Shown here piece after piece: positions 17,813 through 25,249 of a stretch of DNA of 62,715 nt. The stretch's first letter is position 1; each line of letters opens with the position of its first letter. This DNA is from Candidatus Omnitrophota bacterium (GTDB lineage Bacteria; Ratteibacteria; UBA8468; B48-G9; DTJG01). Position numbers and translations under genes: made by a program. Below the pieces are notes generated by a model. The model was not told the origin of the DNA. It did not search any database and saw only the letters and a program-made list of their open reading frames with translations. The stretch lies in contig JAMWBU010000008.1 of NCBI GenBank assembly GCA_023819255.1, forward strand, positions 1 through 62,715, written 5' to 3'.

Positions 17813-19586
17813 TTGTTGCGGCTCTCGGTTGTTTCCTGGAAGGTCTGACAGATTCAGAAGTTTGTTCTGATGGCTCCTGCTTTCTATTAATTTTTGACGG
17901 TTTTTCTGTTTCCTGAGGTTTTTGCTCTGGTTTCGGCTGGGATTGACTGCTTATGCCCTGCTGGCTCTCAGAGGAAGCTGGTTTTACGCTTTCCTGTGTC
18001 TTTGTCTCTTTTTGTTTTTTTGTTTCTGTGGTTTTCGCCAGAGCAGAGATCAATATGACCTCTCCTTCATTTAATCCAGTTTTTACCTCGACCTCGCTTT
18101 CGCTGCTTTCGCCGATCACAATCTGTCTTGTCTCGATATTTTTGCCTTTGAGAACATTCACATATGCTTTTCCTTCTTTGAAATTTACGCTAACGATGGG
18201 TATAACAAGGACATTTTTGAGAACCTTTACAGTGATTTCAACCTGCGCGCTCATTCCTGGCCTGAGATAATCATAGCTTTTATCAAGAGAAATCTGGCAG
18301 ACATAAACATTCAGGTCTGGATTGAGCCACTTCATTGTAGGATCAGGCATCAAGGCAATGTTCTGAACCTTGCCTGTAAATATTCTGTCAGGAAAAGCGT
18401 CAACCTTTATCTTTACAGGTAGCCCGGGTTTTATCTTTTCAACACTTGATTCATGTATCTTCACCTCAACGCCCATTGTGGAAAAATCAGGAAGATTAAG
18501 CAGTTCCTGATACTGTCTTACAGAAGTGCCTGGCTGTATCGGGGACTCTACAAACCATCTTCCTGTTGTCGCATATACCACAAAACCCGGTTGTGTTGCC
18601 TTTATTGTGCATTTTTCAAGATTTCGCAGAGTTGTTTCAAGCCTCACTTTTGTCAGATTGTATGTTGCTTTTTTGCTCTTGACATTTGCTTCTGCCTGGA
18701 TAAGCCGCGATTGACATTTTGATTTAACCCGATCAAGGTCAGCGACTGCTTCAAGATAGTTTGAAAGGAGTTGCTCTATCTGGCGCGGGAAATCATAATT
18801 AATAAAAAGTTGATAGTCAAGTTTTGCCTGTTCAAGAGAAACATTCTTCTGTTGAAAAGCCAGTTTATCTGCTTCAAGTTCGCTTTTTGTAACATATCCT
18901 TTTCCAGCGAGTTTTGTGCTCCAGTCGACAGTATCCTGCGACCTTGCAAGTTCTTCTTTTGCCAGGTCTATTTTGTTTTCATACTGCCTTTTTTTGTTCA
19001 GGGCATCTCCGCCAAGAGCCGGGTTTTTTAAAATCTGCTGGTAGTCTATGGCACTTCTTCTGGACGCAAGAACACTTTTTGCGATTTCATCGCCAAGATA
19101 TTTTTCGAGGTCCATCATCGCAAATTTCACTTTAAGTTGCGCCTGATTGATATCGCTTTCATTCTGTTTTTTCTGGATTTCAAGGTTTTCTTCTGCTTCT
19201 TTGAAAGAGGCGTAACTAGTTTCCAGATTCACCTTTTGCTGGTCAAGGTCGTTTTCTATGTCCTTTGAGTCAAGCTTGAGCAAAATCTTTCCGTTTTTCA
19301 CATCTTCTTCTGTTATTTGAGTTCCTTCTGGCACAACCTCAAGGATATTTCTTGAACCAGGAACCTCATTGATTATTTTCTGAGATTTCAACGCTTTAAG
19401 ATTCCCGCCTTCTATAACAGATATTACAAGGTCTTTCTTGGCTACATTTGTCGTGACATATTGTTTCAGCTTCTTTTTTTCCTGCTGATGCGAATAAAAC
19501 AGGCTTCCGCCCACAATTAACACAATGAGAAGAATTAAGATTCTGTTTTTCAATATCTTAAAAACTATCGCCAGTAATTTTTTCAT
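17799..19586 (-). CDS. MacA/HlyD-type periplasmic adaptor with Pro/Gln/Lys-rich tail
   Basis: The protein has about 595 residues if started at the ATG at 19586, preceded by GGAGA; an earlier ATG at 19616 would add ten residues. One N-terminal membrane anchor (ILILLIVLIVGGSLFY) is followed by a split lipoyl/barrel-sandwich domain and a long coiled-coil hairpin at about 110-330. A beta-barrel and membrane-proximal domain (GKVQNIALMPDP; LRPGMSAQVEITV) complete the core. The last 80-odd residues are a charged, Ser/Gln/Pro/Lys-rich low-complexity tail, not typical of MacA. It bridges the inner-membrane ABC part and the TolC-like channel; its gene overlaps the channel gene by 29 nt. Confidence 0.88.
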   Translation of the reverse strand: MKKLLAIVFKILKNRILILLIVLIVGGSLFYSHQQEKKKLKQYVTTNVAKKDLVISVIEGGNLKALKSQKIINEVPGSRNILEVVPEGTQITEEDVKNGKILLKLDSKDIENDLDQQKVNLETSYASFKEAEENLEIQKKQNESDINQAQLKVKFAMMDLEKYLGDEIAKSVLASRRSAIDYQQILKNPALGGDALNKKRQYENKIDLAKEELARSQDTVDWSTKLAGKGYVTKSELEADKLAFQQKNVSLEQAKLDYQLFINYDFPRQIEQLLSNYLEAVADLDRVKSKCQSRLIQAEANVKSKKATYNLTKVRLETTLRNLEKCTIKATQPGFVVYATTGRWFVESPIQPGTSVRQYQELLNLPDFSTMGVEVKIHESSVEKIKPGLPVKIKVDAFPDRIFTGKVQNIALMPDPTMKWLNPDLNVYVCQISLDKSYDYLRPGMSAQVEITVKVLKNVLVIPIVSVNFKEGKAYVNVLKGKNIETRQIVIGESSESEVEVKTGLNEGEVILISALAKTTETKKQKETKTQESVKPASSESQQGISSQSQPKPEQKPQETEKPSKINRKQEPSEQTSESVRPSRKQPRAATNGSE

Positions 19587-21135
19587 AAATGTCTCCTTTC
19601 CAGACACCACTGTCATCGAGTTGAAGTTGCTCTGTGTTTTTTAGAAAATTGAGGTATGCGACGAGGTAATTTACTATTGCTGATGATAGCGCGTTTTGCG
19701 CTTGCAGGAATGATTCCTGCGCCTCAAGAAGGTCCCTGGTTGTTGCTCTTCCTGCCTGCAGCATCAGGTTGGTGCTTTCAACCCTTCTTGAGGCAAGGTC
19801 CAGACTATTTTTCTGAACGATATAACTCTGATAGGCCTCTTCTAAGGACCTTACTGAATTCAGTATTTCGAGCTTTATGTTTTCTCTTTTTAGCGTGAAG
19901 TCCCGCTTTTTTCTATCAAGATTTATCAATGCCTGTTTATAGCTGTTTCTTTCTGAGATTTTGCCAGCGGGCAAATCAAAATCAATACCCGCAGAGTAAG
20001 AGGGTTGTTTGAATTCAAGGTCAATTTTTGACTTTTTCTCTGTTGACGAAGAAACAGTTCCTTCAAAATCTATTTTTGACTTAAGTTGACTTTTTGCAAT
20101 GGCAAGATTTCTTTCAGCGTCATACACATAGTCTGATGCATTCATAAGGTCCAGCCTCTGCGACAGGGCGTATTCAATGGCGCTTTTTTCATCAACAGCC
20201 AGATGCGTTAATCCTTTTTCAAGAAATAAATCCAGGGATTTCCTGTCAAGAACAATTTTGTGTTCTGGAGACAGCCCAAGAAATATTTTGAACTCATCTT
20301 CCTGTTGTTTATAGTTGTTTTCTGCCTGAATCCATTGTTGATAAGCGCGGTACTCATTCTGTTTCGCCTGGTCTGCCTGCAATGGCGAAAGTCGACCTGC
20401 TATGGACAGCATTTCTATTCTTTCTCTTGTGTCGCGTAAAAACTGATAGTTTTTCCAGTAATTTTCAAGGTTGTTTCTTGCAAGGATAATTCCGAAATAT
20501 TTTTCTGCAACGTTGACAGAAAAACTCTTTTGATATCTTAAAAACGACCTTATCTGGTATACAACATTTCTTTCTGACTGCACAAGGTTTTCTTCAGCGA
20601 CAAGCCTTCCAGCACCCTGAAAAAGTGGCTGTAATATGTTCAAGCTCAGCGCGTTTTGAAATGTGGTTTGCTTTGTGCCTGTGAGAAGTTTTGTAAAATA
20701 CTGTCCGATATCAAATGTTATTTCGGCGCCCTGAGCGAGCCACTTAATGAGTGATAGATTGAGATTGCCTGAAATTTTTTCTTCTCCATCGGCTGAATTC
20801 CATTTTATGGTTCCTGACGCGTCCCGTTGTAAGCCGTAAAGATAACGTTGATAGGTAAGAGCTAGAGCAGAAAGATAAACATCTTCCTTTGCGCTTTTGT
20901 ATGCGCGATTATTTTTTGCGGCGAAAATCAAAGCATCTCTAAGGGAAAGAAATATTGTTTCATTTCTTGCGTCTTCTTGAAGCGAAATTATCTTTCCTTT
21001 TTGCGCGATTTTGCTTTTTTCCTTCAGGATTGAAGAAACCTCCCTGTCAGCGCCCTTTTCATAATAGGAAACGCTGCATCCGCATAGTAACAAAAAACCG
21101 GCGGCCAGAAAAAAAAATATTTTTTTTTCATTCAT
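19558..21135 (-). CDS. TolC-family outer-membrane efflux lipoprotein
   Basis: This 525-residue protein has a leader ending in the lipobox LLLCGC, so it is probably lipid-anchored. Two long coiled-coil, TolC-type repeats follow, with ALSLNILQPLFQGAGRLVAEENLVQSERNV and LKRENIKLEILNSVRSLEEAYQSYIVQ segments. It forms the exit duct for the ABC-adaptor complex encoded downstream. It is the first gene of the operon; TATAAT lies only 4 nt before its ATG, too close to be used simply. Confidence 0.87.
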   Translation of the reverse strand: MNEKKIFFFLAAGFLLLCGCSVSYYEKGADREVSSILKEKSKIAQKGKIISLQEDARNETIFLSLRDALIFAAKNNRAYKSAKEDVYLSALALTYQRYLYGLQRDASGTIKWNSADGEEKISGNLNLSLIKWLAQGAEITFDIGQYFTKLLTGTKQTTFQNALSLNILQPLFQGAGRLVAEENLVQSERNVVYQIRSFLRYQKSFSVNVAEKYFGIILARNNLENYWKNYQFLRDTRERIEMLSIAGRLSPLQADQAKQNEYRAYQQWIQAENNYKQQEDEFKIFLGLSPEHKIVLDRKSLDLFLEKGLTHLAVDEKSAIEYALSQRLDLMNASDYVYDAERNLAIAKSQLKSKIDFEGTVSSSTEKKSKIDLEFKQPSYSAGIDFDLPAGKISERNSYKQALINLDRKKRDFTLKRENIKLEILNSVRSLEEAYQSYIVQKNSLDLASRRVESTNLMLQAGRATTRDLLEAQESFLQAQNALSSAIVNYLVAYLNFLKNTEQLQLDDSGVWKGDIYEKITGDSF

Positions 21136-21171
21136 ATTTATTATATTTGACAGATCTTCAGCAAGTATGGT

Positions 21172-21345
21172 TTACATCTTTGTTTCCCTAATAGTATCCA
21201 CCATAACTTTGATATTGTCCAGTGGGATGCTGGCGGCAGTTAGAGGTTTTGAAGAATCTCAATCATGGCCGCGATATTCTCCGGCTTTGCTCCTTATGGT
21301 ATTGAATTAGTGGATGCAGCAATGCATCCGTAGACAAATTCAGTT
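21172..21345 (-). pseudogene. Two decayed C-terminal tails of UroD-family proteins
   Basis: Read on the reverse strand, 21345-21240 encodes GCIAASTNSIP, an in-frame TAA, then GAKPENIAAMIEILQNL and a stop. In another frame, 21250-21172 encodes LTAASIPLDNIKVMVDTIRE and a stop. Both match the end of UroD-fold proteins (pattern: hsIPpd.p.eNi.am.e...), as in the intact genes at 38361 and 53675. No upstream catalytic body survives, and nothing else could be recognised from 21346 to 21533. Chance similarity over such short pieces is possible. Confidence 0.42.
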
Positions 21346-21533
21346 TACAATTTCTCCATTGCATATGTCAAACTGAGATTGCGGCATACTCCAGAGACGA
21401 TAAAAAATTTGACAGGAGTAAGTAGCAGTGCTTCAATGTTTTAGAGGCGCATAAGCAAAGTTTTTAGGGAAGTTCAAAAAATCTGTCAATGGAATTTTTT
21501 TGAAAAGCGATAGTTTTCACCGGAGGAACGAAA

Positions 21534-22694
21534 ATGGAAAAATATCATATGCCGGACGACGAATTCAAAATGAGATGGGAAAAGGCGCAGGAAAAAATGC
21601 AGGATGAAGGTCTGGATCTGCTTCTTGCGCATTCAAATGAATCGGATTTCGCGAATGTGAGGTACCTGTCTGACTACTGGCCAATTTTTGAGTCAGCAGG
21701 AGTTATTGTTCCATTGCAGGGCAACCCTGCCCTTTTGATTGGTCCTGAAAGCGAAACTTTTGCTTCTGACAGAAGCAGGATAAAAAAAATCTATAAGCTT
21801 GTCGAATACAGGGAAAGCGCAGAGCCGGACTATCCTGATATAAAGGTCGATACCTTTAGTTCAATTTTCAATGAGATATTACCCGGGAAAAAAATCAGGA
21901 AACTCGGGCTTGCAGGATACGCCATTTTTCCTTTGCCTGTTTATGAGAGTCTGAAAAAAGCAATTCCAGACGCAGAAATTGTCAGAAGCGACATTATCTC
22001 TGATCTGCGGATTATAAAGAGTCCACTGGAATTGAAAATGCTGCAGGAGTCCTTCCGCATTTCTGAAATCGCGCTGAAAGAGACCTTAAAACAGATGAAG
22101 CCGGAAATGACTGAACTGGAAGCGGTTGGAATAATTGAGAATCAACTTTACGCAAATGGCGCTGAATATGAATCCCATCCTCAATATGTTTTGTCCGGCA
22201 AAAATTCCACTCATGCGATTGGCAGGCCAGGATATCAAAAATTGGGTAAAGGCAAACTTATACAGTTGAATGTCGGCGCTCGCGTGTGTGGTTATTCGGG
22301 AAGCGTGGGCAGACCTGTTTGTTTTGGCGGGATGCCGGCTGAAATGAGGCGGCTGGTTCAGGCAGGGCTTGATTTGCACTTCAAGACAATGGAATGGATG
22401 AAGGAAGGTGTGATTGCGAAAGATGTAACAAGGAAGTTTTTTGAGTACGGCGAGAAACTGGGAGTGCGAGAAAATCTTCTTTATGGGCCCTGTCATGGGC
22501 TTGGTATGATGGAGGTTGAAAGACCATGGATGGAATCACATTCAGATTATCCATTAGAAGAAAATATGACATTCCAGGTTGACACATTCCTTTATTGCTC
22601 TGAATTTGGCCTTCGATGGGAAAACGGGGTAGTTGTAAAAAAAGACGGAGTAAGGCCTTTTTCAGACAGAATGATGGAAATAATTGAACTGTAG
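21534..22694 (+). CDS. M24-family protein with altered metal ligands (creatinase-like)
   Basis: This 386-residue protein has the pita-bread layout: an N-terminal creatinase_N domain (to about 150) and a C-terminal M24 domain with LRIIKSPLELKMLQES, PCHGLGMMEVERP and WENGVVV. Of the five metal ligands of aminopeptidase P, three appear changed. Asp is Asn in QLNVGARVCGY, the next Asp is Ser in GYSGSVGRP, and Glu is Asp in FQVDTF; the His and last Glu remain. Metal-free creatinase has the same fold. A creatininase-like gene follows 16 nt later, so a C-N hydrolase role on a guanidino or amide compound is more likely than peptidase activity. GGAGGAAC precedes the ATG. Confidence 0.72.
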   Translation: MEKYHMPDDEFKMRWEKAQEKMQDEGLDLLLAHSNESDFANVRYLSDYWPIFESAGVIVPLQGNPALLIGPESETFASDRSRIKKIYKLVEYRESAEPDYPDIKVDTFSSIFNEILPGKKIRKLGLAGYAIFPLPVYESLKKAIPDAEIVRSDIISDLRIIKSPLELKMLQESFRISEIALKETLKQMKPEMTELEAVGIIENQLYANGAEYESHPQYVLSGKNSTHAIGRPGYQKLGKGKLIQLNVGARVCGYSGSVGRPVCFGGMPAEMRRLVQAGLDLHFKTMEWMKEGVIAKDVTRKFFEYGEKLGVRENLLYGPCHGLGMMEVERPWMESHSDYPLEENMTFQVDTFLYCSEFGLRWENGVVVKKDGVRPFSDRMMEIIEL

Positions 22695-22710
22695 AATAAC
22701 GGGGGGCGTT

Positions 22711-23454
22711 ATGCGATACGAATTGATGTTTCCAGAACAGATAAGAAAAGCAACCAAAGAAAACTGGCCTGTTGTGTTGCCTGTTGGAGTGCTGGAATAT
22801 CACAGCGAACATTGCGCTGTCGGAGTTGATACCCTGTTAATTGTAAAGGCGCTGGAAGTTTTAGAAAGGGAGATTGATTTGATTATTCTTCCTCCGTTTT
22901 ACTATGGCGCCGCAAGCTATGCGGTTGAACCGCCGGAAAACAATGGGACAATACATATTGACTCGTCGGTAATCCACATTTTCGCCAGACATCTTTTCAA
23001 AGGTCTTATCAGGGTGGGATTCAGAAACATCCATATTTTTGTTCACCATCAGAGCGAAAATTTTGTTGCTGGCATGCCAACGGACCTGGCGTTCAAGCTT
23101 GCGGCGCGGGAAGTTATTTTTGAGTTTTTAGAAAAAGAAAAAGGTGAGGGCTGGTGGGGAGATAATCGTATGCAGGACTACTACAGAAAGCTGAATCGAG
23201 AGGCAGATCCCTTTAACTGGATTAAAATTCATCCTTTTATGGACGAAAAATCGCAAGAAAAATTTCCCATAGACCACGCTGGAATGCAGGAGACATCCTT
23301 GATGCTCGCATTCTGCCCTGAAGGAGTGGATAAAAGAAAGATTTCCACAAAAAAGTGGTATGCAAGAAAATCCAGTAAAGCAAACTTGAATTACGGAAAT
23401 GAAGCAAAAAAAATGATTCTTGAAAGAATGAGAGAAGTGCTTAATGAAAAATAG
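22711..23454 (+). CDS. Creatininase-family amidohydrolase
   Basis: The protein has about 247 residues from the ATG at 22711, preceded by GGGGGG; a longer frame from 22684 overlaps the previous gene and is less likely. The N-terminal motif VVLPVGVLEYHSEHCAVGVDT keeps the Glu, His and Asp metal ligands of creatininase. The usual GHGGN is replaced by VHHQSENF. Family members open cyclic amides such as creatinine or work on formamides in cofactor synthesis. Its neighbour has the creatinase fold, so the two may act in sequence. The true substrate is not known. It overlaps the next gene by 11 nt. Confidence 0.78.
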   Translation: MRYELMFPEQIRKATKENWPVVLPVGVLEYHSEHCAVGVDTLLIVKALEVLEREIDLIILPPFYYGAASYAVEPPENNGTIHIDSSVIHIFARHLFKGLIRVGFRNIHIFVHHQSENFVAGMPTDLAFKLAAREVIFEFLEKEKGEGWWGDNRMQDYYRKLNREADPFNWIKIHPFMDEKSQEKFPIDHAGMQETSLMLAFCPEGVDKRKISTKKWYARKSSKANLNYGNEAKKMILERMREVLNEK

Positions 23455-25249
23455 ATTTATCTTCAACCCCAGAATAATCCGTTCTCCCTGGTCAGATTTT
23501 TATGGAAGGGAACTTGAAGATGCCTTAAAAACTCACCCTGAAAGTTATTTAAAGAAAATATCAGAATACGGTTATAATGGTGTCTGGCTTCACGCAATTC
23601 TTCGCAAGACTGTTTCTTCTTCACTTTTTCCGAATGTAAAACCAGATAAAATCAATAACTTAAATCGACTGGTGGAAAGGACTGGAAAATACGGTATCAA
23701 AGTTTATCTTTATTTCTGCGAGCCACGCGGCTTAAAGGCAGAGGATTCTTTCTGGAAAAAACACCCTGAATTGAAGGGGCAACCAGCAGAGTTTGCCGGT
23801 ATCAGTCCTGATATCGACGGCAGATACTTCGCTTTATGCACAGGCACAAATGCGGTTAAAGAGTTTCTGGAAGAAAGTTTTTTTAACCTTTTCAGGATGG
23901 TTCCTGGATTGGGTGGCGTAATTCTTATCACTGCAAGTGAATTTCATACGCATTGCTATTCTCATTTTTCAAAATACAGTTCTTTTCGCCATAATTTTGA
24001 ATCGTGGAAAAGAGAAAAATTTGTCTGTCCGAGATGCATTGATCGCCAGCCAGAAGAAGTGGTGGCAGAGATAATCAATCTAATAAACAATGGAGTAAAA
24101 AAAGCGTCTCCAGAAGCAGATGTTATCGCATGGACATGGTCCTGGGTAATTATTGAGCCTGACCCGCAGAAGAAACTTATTTCTCTTTTGCCTGAAGATG
24201 TTATTTTGATGTCTGACTGGGAAAGAGGCGGATATAAAGAGGTTTCAGGGAAAAGATATCCTGTCGATGAATACAGCTTTTCTTATACAGGGCCTTCTTT
24301 AAGATTCAAAAAACAGATAAAAATTGCGAAAGACAGAGGAATGAAAGTGATGGCAAAAATTCAGATTGGAACAACTCATGAGCTTACAACAGTTCCATAT
24401 CTACCTGTGCCATTTTTGCTTGCTGAGAAGATGAGAAGATTGAAAATATATGGAGTTGATGGATATCTTGGTTGCTGGATATTTGGAGGAGATATTTCTC
24501 CTATGAGCAGATTGGCAGGAATAATGTCAGAATTTCCGCAGATTACACCGGATCAGGCAGTGAAAAAAATTTCGGTAGAAGAATTTGGAAATAGCCATAA
24601 AAAAATTTTTTTTGCATGGAAGAAATTTTCTTCTGCCTGGAAGAAATACCCTTTTTCTATTCCTTTCCTCTATTATGGACCGATTAACTATGCTACTGCA
24701 TATCCCATTTCTCTTTCCTTGCTGTCCTGCCGGCGTGGCATTCCTGCAATTGCTTCATGGATGCCTGTGCCCAGAAATGTCAACGGTCATCTTCCTGCCG
24801 GGGATAACACTGAACACTGGCTTAAACCATTTTCAGCGAGAACCATTACGGGAGCATTAAGAGAACTTCTGCAGGAGTGGGAAAAAGGAATAGAGATATT
24901 AGTTAATGCTGCTGATAAAGATAGCGGCAACCAAAGGCTCAGATTGGAACTGAATCTCGCTCAACATATATTTCTTTCAATAAAAAGCACGATAAATATA
25001 ATACAGTTTTATCACGCAATCCATATATTTCAAAGGAGTAAGAGCGGCACAAAGAGGAAAAAAACATTAAAATGGATGAGAAAAATTTTGAAAGAGGAAC
25101 TTGAAATCTCGAAAAAGGACAAAGACCTTGTAAAATTTGATAACAGATTAGGTTACCATCCCGAAGCGCATACCCATCTTTTTACTCTAAAAGACCTGGA
25201 TTACAAAATTTCGCTGCTTGAAAAAGAAATTTTCAATTGGAAATTTTAA
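23444..25249 (+). CDS. Glycosidase-like TIM-barrel protein of unknown substrate
   Basis: This 601-residue protein has alternating strands and helices that fit a TIM barrel: YLKKISEYGYNGVWLHAI, YGIKVYLYFCEPRG, GLGGVILITASEF, DVIAWTWSW and MKVMAKIQIGTTHE. CPRC near residue 190 looks like a small zinc site. The acidic residues in ITASEFHTH and WSWVIIEPD sit where glycosidases place acid/base or nucleophile groups. No signal peptide is seen, so it probably acts in the cytoplasm on imported oligosaccharides. It resembles GH20/GH67-related families only loosely. It is the third gene of the creatinase-like operon and converges with the DUF4838 gene, overlapping it by 17 nt. Confidence 0.55.
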   Translation: MKNRFIFNPRIIRSPWSDFYGRELEDALKTHPESYLKKISEYGYNGVWLHAILRKTVSSSLFPNVKPDKINNLNRLVERTGKYGIKVYLYFCEPRGLKAEDSFWKKHPELKGQPAEFAGISPDIDGRYFALCTGTNAVKEFLEESFFNLFRMVPGLGGVILITASEFHTHCYSHFSKYSSFRHNFESWKREKFVCPRCIDRQPEEVVAEIINLINNGVKKASPEADVIAWTWSWVIIEPDPQKKLISLLPEDVILMSDWERGGYKEVSGKRYPVDEYSFSYTGPSLRFKKQIKIAKDRGMKVMAKIQIGTTHELTTVPYLPVPFLLAEKMRRLKIYGVDGYLGCWIFGGDISPMSRLAGIMSEFPQITPDQAVKKISVEEFGNSHKKIFFAWKKFSSAWKKYPFSIPFLYYGPINYATAYPISLSLLSCRRGIPAIASWMPVPRNVNGHLPAGDNTEHWLKPFSARTITGALRELLQEWEKGIEILVNAADKDSGNQRLRLELNLAQHIFLSIKSTINIIQFYHAIHIFQRSKSGTKRKKTLKWMRKILKEELEISKKDKDLVKFDNRLGYHPEAHTHLFTLKDLDYKISLLEKEIFNWKF

